Shown here: piece after piece, positions 50,723-60,211 of the stretch
How the letters are laid out: each line of letters starts with the position of its first letter
Numbering within the stretch: position 1 is the stretch's first letter
Assembly: GCF_002237595.1 (NCBI RefSeq)
Contig: NZ_CP022529.1
Coordinates: 2,170,001 to 2,234,000 of the forward strand
Direction: 5' to 3'
Source of the DNA: Labrenzia sp. VG12
GTDB lineage: Bacteria > Pseudomonadota > Alphaproteobacteria > Rhizobiales > Stappiaceae
Length of the DNA: 64,000 nucleotides
Translations under genes and position numbers: made by a program
Notes under the pieces: generated by a model
The model's database searches: none
Seen by the model: the letters and a program-made list of their open reading frames with translations, nothing else
Told to the model about the DNA's origin: nothing

Positions 50723-51544
50723 CTATACTCGGCGCAGTGCCCGCTCTCCGCGGAAGTATGACGTGATCCATGGATCATCGTTTTTCATCATATCGTCCAG
50801 TGTTCCGATCGCCAGAACACGCTTTTTCCCAAGAACAGCAATGCGATCGCAGATGGAATGCAGGCTGTCGAGGTCATGGGTGACCATATAAACGGTCAAT
50901 CCGAGAGTCGAACTCAGGTTTGCAATCAGCGAATCAAAAGCAGCCGCCCCGATCGGGTCCAGACCGGACGTCGGCTCGTCCAGAAACACCAAATCCGGAT
51001 CAAGTGCAAGAGCGCGGGCCAGGCTGGCACGCTTGACCATGCCGCCGGAGAGTTCCGATGGCAGTTTGTCTGCGGCATCCTGGGGCAGACCGACCAGTTC
51101 AAGCTTCAGTCCCGCCAGTTCGTCCATCAGCTGCGGCGACAGCTTCAGGTGCTCGCGCATCGGCACCTGGATGTTCTGTTTGACCGTCAGTGATGAAAAC
51201 AGCGCACCTTGCTGGAACAGGACACCCCAACGGCGCTCGATGGCCTTGCGTTCCTTGTCGTTCGCCGTGGATAGATCGTGCCCGAACACCGAGATCAGTC
51301 CCGTCCGTTTGGGCGTGAGGCCCAGGATTGTACGCATCAGAACGGATTTGCCCGTTCCCGAGCCGCCGACGAAGCCAAGAACCTCTCCGCGGCGAACGTC
51401 CAGGTCCAGATCCTGCAGGATGATCTTCGAGCCGAAACCGACGGTGATGTCGCGGACGGACAGCACGTAATCGGCATCTTCACCGGTTGAAACGGTGGTT
51501 TTGACGCTGGTGTCGGGTGCGCGCATCTTCATAAATCCGGTCAC
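50723..51544 (-). CDS. MlaF-type ABC transporter ATP-binding protein
   Basis: 273-residue ABC ATPase. Walker A GGSGTGKSV, signature LSGGMVKRASLARALA, Walker B DLVFLDEPTSGLDP and the H-loop His in YMVTHDLDSL are all intact. It powers the MCE lipid transporter. Overlaps the permease gene by four bases (ATGA). Confidence 0.94.
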   Translation of the reverse strand: MTGFMKMRAPDTSVKTTVSTGEDADYVLSVRDITVGFGSKIILQDLDLDVRRGEVLGFVGGSGTGKSVLMRTILGLTPKRTGLISVFGHDLSTANDKERKAIERRWGVLFQQGALFSSLTVKQNIQVPMREHLKLSPQLMDELAGLKLELVGLPQDAADKLPSELSGGMVKRASLARALALDPDLVFLDEPTSGLDPIGAAAFDSLIANLSSTLGLTVYMVTHDLDSLHSICDRIAVLGKKRVLAIGTLDDMMKNDDPWITSYFRGERALRRV

Positions 51545-52689
51545 ACTCCAATGGCCGCGAAGAACATGGCGAAGAAACCGTCCACCACGATGACCAGGAA
51601 AATGGCCTTGACCACGGACATGGTCGTATGGCGCCCGAGCGATTCAGAGGACCCTTCAACCTTCAGACCTTCCACACAGGCAATCAGGCCGATGATCAGG
51701 GCCATGAACGGTGCCTTGACCAGGCCGACCACCAGCGTATCGATGGTGATCGCTGCCTGAAGCTGGGTCAGAAAGGCCGCCGGCGGTATGTCGAGATAGA
51801 CCCAGGTCACGATACCCGATCCGAAAAGCGCCGCCATATCGGCAATGAAGGTCAGGATGGGCAAGGCAATCATCAGCGCCAGAATGCGCGGCAGCACCAG
51901 CACTTCGGTCACGTTGAGACCGATCACATGGAGAGCGTCGACCTCCTCCTGCATGCGCATGGCCCCGAGTTCCGCCGTAAAGGCCGACCCGGACCGGCCG
52001 GCCACCATGATGGCCGTCAGGATGACGCCGATTTCGCGCAGCACCAGGATACCGGCCAGGTCGACAACATAGATGTCCGCCCCGAATTGCCGGAGATAAA
52101 AACCACCCTGCTGGGAAATGATCGCACCGATCAGGAAACTCATCAGCGCCACGATCGGCACCGCCCCGATGCAGCTGCGTTCGAATTGCACGGCAATGGA
52201 AATGCTGCGCAGGCGCTTGGGGTGCAACAATACCGTAGACAGAACCAGACCGAGCGAGCCCAGAATATGCAGCATGGCCATGGCGTCTTTGTAGACGTCC
52301 ACCATCTGGCGGCCGGTCGTTTCCAGGAAACCGACAATGGAAAAGCCGCTGCGGTCCGGTTTCCAGCTCGGCGGGTGATGCCGTTCGATCTCGTCAAACA
52401 GCGTCTGGCGCACGGGCGTGACACCCGTCAGCCCGACGCGTCGTCCCTTGAACTCCAGCCGGCCGCGCGTGCGGTGGATCAGCCAGGCGCCGCTCGTATC
52501 CAGATGATCGATGCCCGAGACGTCGATACAGGTCAGTTGGTCCCGGGCCACATTCAGCTCGGCAAGGTCTCTTTCGGCCTCACCAATGGTGCTGACGGTC
52601 CAGTCGCCGGAAAGGGCCAGAAGCTGATGCTCGGCACCGTCCGCCTCTAACGCAATCGTCGGTGCCGTGTTTTTCTCCAAGAATGCCAT
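51541..52689 (-). CDS. MlaE-type permease with N-terminal STAS-like domain
   Basis: 382 residues. An N-terminal STAS-like domain (about residues 15-110, LLALSGDWTVSTIGEAERDL and CIDVSGIDHLDTSGAWLI) is fused to a MlaE permease (about 135-382) with five or six helices and the family motifs FERSCIGAVPIVALMSFLIGAIISQQ and VAGRSGSAFTAELGAMRMQEEVDAL. In E. coli the STAS protein MlaB is separate. ATG at 52689 is preferred; the longer frame upstream reads into the DUF1611 gene region and lacks domain similarity. First gene of the operon. Confidence 0.92.
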   Translation of the reverse strand: MAFLEKNTAPTIALEADGAEHQLLALSGDWTVSTIGEAERDLAELNVARDQLTCIDVSGIDHLDTSGAWLIHRTRGRLEFKGRRVGLTGVTPVRQTLFDEIERHHPPSWKPDRSGFSIVGFLETTGRQMVDVYKDAMAMLHILGSLGLVLSTVLLHPKRLRSISIAVQFERSCIGAVPIVALMSFLIGAIISQQGGFYLRQFGADIYVVDLAGILVLREIGVILTAIMVAGRSGSAFTAELGAMRMQEEVDALHVIGLNVTEVLVLPRILALMIALPILTFIADMAALFGSGIVTWVYLDIPPAAFLTQLQAAITIDTLVVGLVKAPFMALIIGLIACVEGLKVEGSSESLGRHTTMSVVKAIFLVIVVDGFFAMFFAAIGV

Positions 52690-52781
52690 TCCGGCTGGCT
52701 GCCCTCTTGCCGCTGGTTCGTCATCCCTCGTATACCTGATGGAGAAGTTTAACGTCCAGCAGCCACTTGAAAGCTTTGTCC

Positions 52782-53795
52782 ATGGAAATTGCCCGTCCTT
52801 ACCTTTTGTTCCTCGGTGACGTTCCCGATGCCCTAGCGGCAAAAACCGCCATCGGCATCGTCGATTGGCGCAGGGACTGGTGTCTCGGGCAGGTGCGGCT
52901 TGATGGCTGCGCCGCCGACACCGGCCTGCCGGACACAAGTATTTCAGACGGAGCCGCTGCCGGCGCCCGGACCCTTGTCATCGGCGCCGTCAATGCCGGC
53001 GGCCAGCTTCCGGACCATTGGGTCGATTCGATCGTGGCTGCGCTCAGGGCCGGGCTCGACGTCGCCTCGGGTCTTCATGTGCGCCTGGCCAGCATTCCTG
53101 CAATCAGGGCGGCGGCGGAAGAAAATGGCCGCCAGCTCCACGACGTACGCCACAACACGGAAACCTTCGCCACCGGCAAGGGCACCAAGCGGCCGGGCAA
53201 GCGCATCCTGGCCGTCGGCACCGATTGTTCGGTCGGCAAGAAATACACCGCGCTTGCCATGGACAAGGCCATGAACGAGCGTGGCTACAAGAGTTCCTTC
53301 TGTGCAACCGGTCAGACCGGTGTGTTCATTTCCGGCCGGGGCATCTCTCTGGACGCCGTCATCGCCGACTTCATTTCCGGCGCCGCGGAATGGCTTTCCC
53401 CGGCAACTGAAGACGACCACTGGCAGATCATCGAGGGACAAGGCTCGCTGTTTCACCCGTCCTTTGCCGGTGTCACCCTTGGTCTTTTGCACGGCTCTCA
53501 GCCGGACGGGTTCATTGTCTGCCACGAACCGACACGCACCAGGATGCGTGGTGTGGAGACCCCGTTGCCGACAATCCAGCAGGTGATCGACATGACCGTC
53601 CAGTGCGGCCAACTGACCAATCCGGACATCCGCTGCGTCGGCATCGCCGTCAACACTGCCGCGCTCGACGATGACGAGGCGCTCGCCTATCTCGCCAAGG
53701 TCGGCGAAAAACACGGCCTGCCGGCGACCGACCCGGTCCGCTACGGCATGGACGCCATTGTCGACAAGGTCTCCGCGGAGTTTGGTGCCCCATGA
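52782..53795 (+). CDS. dgcN: DUF1611 protein, DgcN-type N-acetyltransferase
   Basis: 337-residue DUF1611 protein. It has a P-loop-like segment GTDCSVGKKYTALAM (about residues 145-159) and conserved QTGVFISGRGISLDAVIADFISGAAE and HEPTRTRMRG motifs. In marine bacteria a DUF1611 protein (DgcN) acetylates D-glutamate as the first step of D-glutamate catabolism, with the epimerase encoded next to it, the same arrangement as here. The P-loop may use CoA or nucleotide. ATG at 52782 is chosen over an in-frame TTG at 52767; neither has a strong ribosome binding site. Overlaps the next gene (ATGA). Confidence 0.86.
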   Translation: MEIARPYLLFLGDVPDALAAKTAIGIVDWRRDWCLGQVRLDGCAADTGLPDTSISDGAAAGARTLVIGAVNAGGQLPDHWVDSIVAALRAGLDVASGLHVRLASIPAIRAAAEENGRQLHDVRHNTETFATGKGTKRPGKRILAVGTDCSVGKKYTALAMDKAMNERGYKSSFCATGQTGVFISGRGISLDAVIADFISGAAEWLSPATEDDHWQIIEGQGSLFHPSFAGVTLGLLHGSQPDGFIVCHEPTRTRMRGVETPLPTIQQVIDMTVQCGQLTNPDIRCVGIAVNTAALDDDEALAYLAKVGEKHGLPATDPVRYGMDAIVDKVSAEFGAP

Positions 53796-54775
53796 GCCTT
53801 GCCGTCAGCATCGAAGCGCAGCGCTTCGAAATCGCGGGCGGTTTCAAGATCTCCCGTGAAACCCGCACCCATGCGCAGGTCGTTGTGGTGAGCCTGGAGG
53901 ACGGCACGCATAAGGGCCACGGCGAATGTGTGCCCTACCCGCGTTACGGCGAGACGCTTGAAAGTGTTCAGACACAGATTGAAGAAGTTGCTGAACTTCT
54001 GAAAGAAGGCCTGACGCGGGAGAAGCTGCTGCGCCTCATGCCGGCCGGAGCGGCCCGAAACGCCGTCGATTGCGCGCTGTGGGACCTGGAGGCCAAACGC
54101 TCTGGCAAACGCGCCGCGGATCTGGCCGGTTCCGGCCTGCTCAAGCCGGTGACGACGGCCTTCACAATCAGCGTCGACACACCTGATGTCATGGCGGAGA
54201 AAACCCGCGCGGCCGCCCATCGGCCATTGCTCAAGGTCAAGCTGGCAGGTCCGGGCGATGATAAGCGCATTGCCGCTGTACGCGCAGCAGCGCCCGACAG
54301 CACGCTGATTGTCGATGCCAACGAAGCCTGGGACGATACCTGCTTTCAGATCAACATGACGGCCTGCGAAGCCGCAGGTGTTGCCCTGATCGAACAGCCG
54401 CTGCCATCAAAGAACGACGGACTGCTGGCCGGACTGGACCGAAAGGTCACCATCTGTGCGGACGAAAGCCTGCATCCGGGAAAGAGCATTGACGGCCTTG
54501 CGGAGAAATATGATGCGGTCAACATCAAGCTCGACAAGGCGGGTGGCCTGACGGCAGCGCTGAAACTGGTCGAAGACGCGAAGGCGCAGGATCTGAAGGT
54601 GATGGTCGGTTGCATGCTCGGCACGTCCCTGGCCATGGCCCCCGCTGTGGTGATCGCGCAGACTGCCGATTATGTCGATCTCGACGGCCCATTGCTTCTG
54701 GCCGAGGACCGCAGCCCGGGGCTGCGCTTTGAGGGCAGCACGCTTTATCCGCCGGAGCCGGAGCTCTGGGGGTAA
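53792..54775 (+). CDS. dgcA: Enolase-superfamily epimerase, DgcA-type N-acetyl-glutamate racemase
   Basis: 327-residue MLE/AEE-subgroup enzyme. Catalytic residues are visible: KVK (Lys148, Lys150), metal ligands Asp175 (VDANEAWDD), Glu201 (LIEQPLP) and Asp224 (ICADES), and the second base in NIKLDKAGG (Lys249). The sequence resembles dipeptide epimerases. Its coupling to a DUF1611 gene points to epimerisation of N-acetyl-D-glutamate to the L form. Without that neighbour I would call it an L-Ala-D/L-Glu epimerase. Confidence 0.87.
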   Translation: MSLAVSIEAQRFEIAGGFKISRETRTHAQVVVVSLEDGTHKGHGECVPYPRYGETLESVQTQIEEVAELLKEGLTREKLLRLMPAGAARNAVDCALWDLEAKRSGKRAADLAGSGLLKPVTTAFTISVDTPDVMAEKTRAAAHRPLLKVKLAGPGDDKRIAAVRAAAPDSTLIVDANEAWDDTCFQINMTACEAAGVALIEQPLPSKNDGLLAGLDRKVTICADESLHPGKSIDGLAEKYDAVNIKLDKAGGLTAALKLVEDAKAQDLKVMVGCMLGTSLAMAPAVVIAQTADYVDLDGPLLLAEDRSPGLRFEGSTLYPPEPELWG

Positions 54776-54809
54776 CCCCGACCCATCAGCGCCTTCGGCA
54801 AGGACCAGA

Positions 54810-54950
54810 GACCATCACACACACCACCTCATCCTGAGGAGGGCCGTCAGGCCCGTCTCGAAGGATCGGCCACCGTTTCCCGAGCGGAATGCCCATCCTT
54901 CGAAACGGCGCTGACATGCCGCTCCGGAAACAGGCTCTCATGGTTGTGTC
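54810..54950. repeat. Degenerate palindromic (REP-like) intergenic repeat
   Basis: Contains the inverted pair CCGTCTCGAAGGAT (54853-54866) and ATCCTTCGAAACGG (54895-54908), matching at 13 of 14 positions, preceded by CTCATCCTGAGGAGGGCC. Sequences of this type are widespread intergenic palindromes in alphaproteobacteria. It differs from the 159-bp elements at 19.7-20.6 kb. Confidence 0.6.
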
Positions 54951-54960
54951 GCGGCAAGCT

Positions 54961-56130
54961 TCAGTCACTCGCCCGCATCCGCCGCCGCACCAGAGGTGTC
55001 AGCGCCATCATGATCAGCGTGCCCACCAGCGCGACCACCGCCATCAGATAAAACGGCCAGTCGTGGTTGAGGTCATAAAGCGCGCCGCAGATGCTGAGGC
55101 CGATGGCCATCTGGATGCCAACCGAAGTTGCCAGGAAACCCTGTCCGGTCCCGGCCCAGCGAGCCGGCACCACCTTGGCGAGGATGGCCACCGCGCCCAG
55201 ATGCGCCGCCCCGAAGGACAGACCGTGCAGCAGCTGCAGCGCTGCCATGACCGGCAACGTGTCGGCAAAGGAAAACAGGGCCCAACGCAAGGTGGCAGCC
55301 AGGCCGGCCGCAAACAGGAACACCGGCGGGTCAAAGCGTTGCGCGATTTTTCCGGCAACGCTGAACAAGGCAATTTCGGCCACAACGCCGACGGCCCAAA
55401 GCACACCAATGGCAACATCCGGCACCGCCTTGGCCTGCCAGTAGAGCGTCCCGAACCCGTAAAAGGCAGCATGGCTGGCCTGGAACAGGCCGAGCACGGT
55501 CACGACCGGCCAGAACCAGATGCTGCGAAACGGTGTATCGGCCCCCTCGTCAGGCGAGCTCGCAGCCTCGTTGCCCCGCTCCTGACGCGGGAGCGACATG
55601 GCCACGGCGCCCGTGGCCACCCCCGCTGAGACGATCGCCAGCACGAGCACCCAGGACGTTCCCTCTGCAGCAAGCACGCCGCCGACCAGATTGGCGACGA
55701 CGAACCCGGCGGACCCCCAAAGACGCATCCGGGCATAATCCGCCCCCATATTGCGTTGAACATCCAGCGCATAGGCGTCGCTCAGGGGAACGATGGGCGC
55801 GTTCATCACCATGTATCCGATGACGGCAATTCCGAGCATGACCGGACCGCCAGGCAAGAAGAACCCACACAGGAACGCCGCCCCAAGCAGCGAATAGATC
55901 AGAACGGACAATCGCCGTTGACCGGTCCTGTCGGAGAGATTCGACAAGGCCGGGCTTGCCGCGATTCTCGCGATAGTCCCTGCCCCCAGGATGAAACCGA
56001 TCTCTGCGGCAGTTAAGCCGTTCACGCCCAGAACGACAGGAAAAAACGGCAGAAACAGGCCAAATCCGAAGAAGTGACCGGCAAACAGCCCGGACACGCG
56101 GGCACGGATCGGAATTGAGTTAAATGCCAT
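54961..56130 (-). CDS. MFS transporter, phenylpropionate/HcaT-like subfamily
   Basis: 389-residue transporter with about twelve helices. The first helix GLFAGHFFGFGLFLPFFPVVL and the NLSDRTGQRRLSVLIYSLLG loop fit the HcaT-like MFS_1 group, and a GADYARMRLWGSAGF segment carries the conserved RLWGSxGF motif. Substrate unknown. It converges on the dgcNA pair, and its start faces the CheZ gene. Confidence 0.87.
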   Translation of the reverse strand: MAFNSIPIRARVSGLFAGHFFGFGLFLPFFPVVLGVNGLTAAEIGFILGAGTIARIAASPALSNLSDRTGQRRLSVLIYSLLGAAFLCGFFLPGGPVMLGIAVIGYMVMNAPIVPLSDAYALDVQRNMGADYARMRLWGSAGFVVANLVGGVLAAEGTSWVLVLAIVSAGVATGAVAMSLPRQERGNEAASSPDEGADTPFRSIWFWPVVTVLGLFQASHAAFYGFGTLYWQAKAVPDVAIGVLWAVGVVAEIALFSVAGKIAQRFDPPVFLFAAGLAATLRWALFSFADTLPVMAALQLLHGLSFGAAHLGAVAILAKVVPARWAGTGQGFLATSVGIQMAIGLSICGALYDLNHDWPFYLMAVVALVGTLIMMALTPLVRRRMRASD

Positions 56131-56197
56131 GAATTAACGGGCGGGAAGCCGTCCTAAAAAGGATGTTAACGATTTTCGCCTTACCCTGAAGGATAAG

Positions 56198-57436
56198 TTG
56201 TCCGCGTTGCGGCAACAGATGACCCTTAGGCAAGTTGAGATACGCGTCCACATGAAAGCGGAAGCAGTACAGGAAGAGCAAGGACTGATCGGCGAAGCCG
56301 AATATCAGACCCTCGAACAGACCCTGATGGAATCCGATCGCGGGCGTCGGTTTCTAAAAGAGTTTCTCAATCGGAACAAGACCCCGGAAACCACCGAGAT
56401 CCTGGGGGCCATCCACCGGCTCGAGAAGGTGGTGACCCGGCAACGCAAGGTTCCGGACCTCGACAAGATCCGTCTCGACATTGCCGACATGCACGAGGCG
56501 ATCGAACGGACCAAGTCCGAGATCGCCAATATCAAGCAGGAAGGCGACGACAGCAACCGCTTTGTCGATGCCTCCCATGAGCTCGATGCCATCGTAACGC
56601 AGACGGAAGGCGCAACCCAGTCCATCCTGGAAGCCGCCGAGCAAATCCAGGAAAAAGCCTGGGTGCTGCGCGAAAACGGTGCCGACGATGCGACTTGCGA
56701 CGACATCGACGCCAAGGCGACCGAGATCTTCATGGCCTGTTCCTTCCAGGATCTCACCGGCCAGCGCACCAACAAGGTCGTTCAGGTGCTGCGCTATCTG
56801 GAAAGCCGCATCAACCTGATGATCAACATCTGGGGCATCGAGGACATGGACGCGGACGAAACCGCCGGTCCTGTCGATACCCGTCCGGATGCACATCTGC
56901 TCAACGGCCCGCAGCGGGATGGCGGTGGCGTTTCCCAGAACAATGTCGACGAACTGTTCTCTGCAAGCGACGATGTCTTCGACGCCGCAATCAAGGAAAC
57001 CGGCGCTGAAATGCCGGCCGCGCCGGTCCATGCCAGCGATGCAGATGTCGACGCCATCATGGCTGCCGCCGAAGAGGCTGTGGCCGACGAGGCTGATATC
57101 GACGCAATCATGGCCGGTGGCGACGAGCCGATGGACGCAGCCGCAATCGACGACATGTTCGCAGCTGCCCCGGCGGCCGCAGAAGACGAAGCTGAAGAGG
57201 ATGTGCCTGAAGTCGTCGCAGCCGAAGACGAGTTCGATGTTGCTGATCCGGACGCCACGCTTGACGAAGCCGCCATCGAGGCGCTGTTCGACAGCGAAGT
57301 CAACGCGGAGGCCGAGGCTGAGGCCGAAGCTGAAGCGGACGCAGACTGGGAACTGACCGAAGAAGCAGCAGCCGAGGACGGTGACGACCCTCTGCAAAGC
57401 CTTTCCGAAGCAGAGCGTCAGGCCCTGTTCAACTGA
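56198..57436 (+). CDS. cheZ: CheZ-like chemotaxis phosphatase with repetitive acidic tail
   Basis: 412 residues. The helical N-terminal part (to about 215) ends in the CheZ active-site motif FQDLTGQR (Asp185, Gln189), equivalent to the residues that drive CheY-P dephosphorylation. The C-terminal half is acidic and disordered and repeats the short pattern (V/I)(D/E)x(L/I/M)(F/M): VDELF at 250, VDAIM at 284, IDAIM at 301, IDDMF at 317 and IEALF at 360. That pattern resembles the CheY-binding peptides of FliM (EIDALL) and CheZ (VDDLL). TTG at 56198 has a GAAGGA site 5 bp upstream; in-frame ATGs at 56219 and 56252 are alternatives. Monocistronic with its own terminator. Confidence 0.87.
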   Translation: MSALRQQMTLRQVEIRVHMKAEAVQEEQGLIGEAEYQTLEQTLMESDRGRRFLKEFLNRNKTPETTEILGAIHRLEKVVTRQRKVPDLDKIRLDIADMHEAIERTKSEIANIKQEGDDSNRFVDASHELDAIVTQTEGATQSILEAAEQIQEKAWVLRENGADDATCDDIDAKATEIFMACSFQDLTGQRTNKVVQVLRYLESRINLMINIWGIEDMDADETAGPVDTRPDAHLLNGPQRDGGGVSQNNVDELFSASDDVFDAAIKETGAEMPAAPVHASDADVDAIMAAAEEAVADEADIDAIMAGGDEPMDAAAIDDMFAAAPAAAEDEAEEDVPEVVAAEDEFDVADPDATLDEAAIEALFDSEVNAEAEAEAEAEADADWELTEEAAAEDGDDPLQSLSEAERQALFN

Positions 57437-57487
57437 CAACAGGCGCAAGAGCTTTCGGTCGCTCCCAAAAGAGCTATCCGCTTTGAA

Positions 57488-57522
57488 AAACGGCCCGGTG
57501 AGTCATCCTCACCGGGCCGTTT
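57488..57522 (+). terminator. Rho-independent terminator of cheZ
   Basis: ACGGCCCGGTGAG-TCATC-CTCACCGGGCCGT stem-loop followed by TTTC, with an A-run before the stem. It lies 52 bp after the stop codon. Confidence 0.85.
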
Positions 57523-57616
57523 CGCTTTCGGGCCAAGGCAGTCCTTTTGCCGGGCGTCTTGGACCAGATCTGGAAGCGTGTCGCTGCACAGGCCCGTTCA
57601 AAACCTGGAACCTTGT

Positions 57617-58330
57617 TCAGGTGTCTGTGGAGATGTCATCCCAGGGTTGGTCCGAGTAGCCGATCAGCCAGTTCAAAGTATAGTGGCGCTCATAAACAAC
57701 GCCCGGATCAAGGGAGGTTGGAGCTGCACGGCCGTTGATGCGCGCATCGACAACAGCCCAGTGATATCGATAGATCAAATCGGCAGCATCCAGGAGTTCG
57801 GCCTGTGAACGCAGACTTGCGCGCGCACGCAGGCCGTCGGGACCAAGGTCCCGCAATGTTTCGGCAAGGACAGGCACATCCGTGATCACACCGAGAGACC
57901 CGATCTCGTCATAGATCCCCATTGCCCAGAGCAACACGTGAACCGCCTCGTAGCACCACACGAACTGAATACGCTCATGCTCCGTTGGTGCACGATCTTT
58001 CATGAAGGCTTCTTCGTGGGGCGTAAAATACCCTTCCGCCCCGAACTGCGCGATCAACTCCTGACCCAGGGAATAGTCGTCCGACTCCGCCTTGACTGCG
58101 ACGATGGCAAGCGCAAGCGTTCGCCTTACGACTTCTTCCTCCGTTCGCCGAAGGCTCTCGTCAACGGTCTCGATCTTCGGCAGGTGATCAATGTATTTCA
58201 CACCTTCTGAACGCAGGATTTCAATGGAACGCGCCTTGCGTTCTGCCGCCTCTTCCGCCATGGCGGAAACCATGCTGACAATCATCATGGGGATCAAGCC
58301 CAGTGTCAGGAACCTCAAAACCGCTCTCAT
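57617..58330 (-). CDS. Exported DUF4272 domain protein
   Basis: 237 residues. An N-terminal hydrophobic segment (MRAVLRFLTLGLIPMMIVSM then VSAMAEEA) looks like a signal peptide. The rest is DUF4272: RKARSIEILRSEGVKYIDHLP, TLALAIVAVKAES, GAEGYFTPHEEAFMKDR, WCYEAVHVLLWAMG and the C-terminal RYHWAVVDARINGR. Family function unknown. Members are mostly cytoplasmic, so the leader is unusual. The 269-bp gap upstream shows no gene apart from the chemoreceptor terminator. Confidence 0.83.
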   Translation of the reverse strand: MRAVLRFLTLGLIPMMIVSMVSAMAEEAAERKARSIEILRSEGVKYIDHLPKIETVDESLRRTEEEVVRRTLALAIVAVKAESDDYSLGQELIAQFGAEGYFTPHEEAFMKDRAPTEHERIQFVWCYEAVHVLLWAMGIYDEIGSLGVITDVPVLAETLRDLGPDGLRARASLRSQAELLDAADLIYRYHWAVVDARINGRAAPTSLDPGVVYERHYTLNWLIGYSDQPWDDISTDT

Positions 58331-58544
58331 GGATTTCCCCCGTTCTTCTGTGGCAGCTGGCGTTCAAGTCAGCCAGAACTGGACCGGTTTCGAAGATCCA
58401 GTTTTCAAAGATGTTTGCACCAGCCCAGTCCTGAAAGCCTTTTGAAGCAACACAGGAGAGCGCTCAACAAAAAGGTGAGCAACGCGACGAGGGTACTTGC
58501 CCGGTTGATGGGCCAGTGTCCACCTGCCCTGCGTCCCGCAACAG

Positions 58545-58576
58545 AAAAACCTCCGCAACCCGAGAGGTGGCGGAGG
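58545..58576 (-). terminator. Rho-independent terminator of the chemoreceptor gene
   Basis: On the minus strand, CCTCCGC / GCGGAGG stem with a 13-nt loop followed by TTTTT, about 25 bp after the chemoreceptor stop codon. Confidence 0.85.
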
Positions 58577-58599
58577 CCAATTGCATCAGCGGTCCTGGA

Positions 58600-59928
58600 T
58601 CAGCCGTTGATCCTGTCGAAGAACTGCTCGGCCTGAAGACCCAGGTGATCTGCCTGGCCTTTCAGGGAGGTCGACAGGTTGCGGATCGATCCGACCGTGC
58701 CGCCGACCGTCTCCACGGAGCCACGTACCGCCGTGATCTCGTCGGTCACCGACTGTGTGCCCTGGGCGGCCAGCTGCACGGAGGAGGCAATCTCCGCCGT
58801 GGCGGCAGCCTGCTGTTCCACGGCCGAAGCGATGCCGGTCGCAATTTCCGACAGCTCGCCGATGATGGTGGTGATGCCGTCGATGTCCTGGGCCGATTGC
58901 TGGGTCGCCTGCTGGATGCTGGCGATCTGCTCCGTGATGTCTTCCGTCGCCTTGGTGGTCTGGCTGGCCAGTTCCTTGACTTCCGAGGCAACGACGGCGA
59001 ACCCCTTGCCCATCTCGCCTGCCCGTGCGGCCTCGATCGTGGCATTGAGCGCCAGCAGGTTGGTCTGGGCCGCGATGTCGGAGATGAGTCCGATCACCGA
59101 GCCCACCTGCTCGGCGAAGCGAGCCAGTTCCGTCATGGATTCATTCGTGTTGCGCGCGCCTTCTACGGCCTTCAGCGCCATTTCGCGGGACTGTCCCGCC
59201 TGCCGACCAATCTCGCTGATGGAGGCGGTCATTTCTTCCGTGGCCGTCGCACTTGACTGGACACCGCTGGCCGTTTCCCCGGAGGAACTGTCCATGGCAA
59301 CAATCCGGGAGCTGATCTCTTCCGTCTCGCGGCTCAGGCTGCCGAAGGAGGTATCCAGTTCGTCCGAGGCTGAGCGAAGCGCACCGATCGTGCCGCCGAG
59401 CGTGTCCTGAAACTCCTGGATGGCCGATTTGAGCCCTTCCTCGCGCGCAACAGCGTCCGAAACCATCTTGTCGTGATAGGTCGAAATGGCGAGGTCCATG
59501 TCGAGCATGATCAGCTTGTTCAAAAGCGCCAGCGCCCGGCTGCGCCTGGCGTTCGACAGGAAGCGCGTCTTCATCAACTGATCGCTCAGGCGAGTCAGCA
59601 CAAAAGAGTACCCGCCGATGTACCAGCTGGGATCGAGCCCGATGCGCACATGCGCCAATCCGATCCGGACGGCACGTTCCCCGTAGGCAGCGTCAGGTCC
59701 ATCGGAAAACAGACCTTCCCAATGAGCAATCTGCGCAGCCACCAGACGGGATTGCTGTTCACCGACAAGATCCGCCAGATGCGGCACGGTTTTGACGTGG
59801 GCGTAAAAATCCTGAAGAACCTGGGGCAAGGCGGACTTGATCTGCGGCCAGAGAGATCGCGCCAGGGCGCGGTCTTCTTCCTCATACCGGAAGAATGTCA
59901 GCCGGTCCTTCAAACTGGTGTGTTGCAT
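58600..59928 (-). CDS. Globin-coupled cytoplasmic chemoreceptor (HemAT-like)
   Basis: 442-residue methyl-accepting chemotaxis protein. The N-terminal 160 residues are a protoglobin (globin-coupled sensor) domain; His93 in the motif [21 protein letters not shown] is the likely proximal heme ligand. The C-terminal signalling domain has the hairpin tip [20 protein letters not shown] then [20 protein letters not shown], intact for CheA/CheW contact. No membrane helix is present, so it is cytoplasmic. It probably senses oxygen or another gas ligand, giving aerotaxis. A 283-bp gap upstream (59929-60211) shows no gene. Confidence 0.93.
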   Translation of the reverse strand: MQHTSLKDRLTFFRYEEEDRALARSLWPQIKSALPQVLQDFYAHVKTVPHLADLVGEQQSRLVAAQIAHWEGLFSDGPDAAYGERAVRIGLAHVRIGLDPSWYIGGYSFVLTRLSDQLMKTRFLSNARRSRALALLNKLIMLDMDLAISTYHDKMVSDAVAREEGLKSAIQEFQDTLGGTIGALRSASDELDTSFGSLSRETEEISSRIVAMDSSSGETASGVQSSATATEEMTASISEIGRQAGQSREMALKAVEGARNTNESMTELARFAEQVGSVIGLISDIAAQTNLLALNATIEAARAGEMGKGFAVVASEVKELASQTTKATEDITEQIASIQQATQQSAQDIDGITTIIGELSEIATGIASAVEQQAAATAEIASSVQLAAQGTQSVTDEITAVRGSVETVGGTVGSIRNLSTSLKGQADHLGLQAEQFFDRING

Positions 59929-60211
59929 TGAAGCCTCTTAACTCATTTGTGCACACGCTGCTCCGCACCTCTGGCGACCTGTGCTTGAGGTCGCGCAGAT
60001 TTGCCGGCGCCAAAGCAGCGTCACGGTCACGTCCCGGCGATGTTAGGAGAAGCGATACGCCTGCCTTCAGCGCAGACGATACTTGCTCAGGCCCTGCATT
60101 CCGTTCGTCCCGTCTCGACGAATTGAAGACGGTGCATTCCCCGGAACCCCACTCCCGGTTGCAGTTAATCCGCCTTCACTTCCGCTCTACAAAAGAGGCT
60201 CTAAGAGAGGG

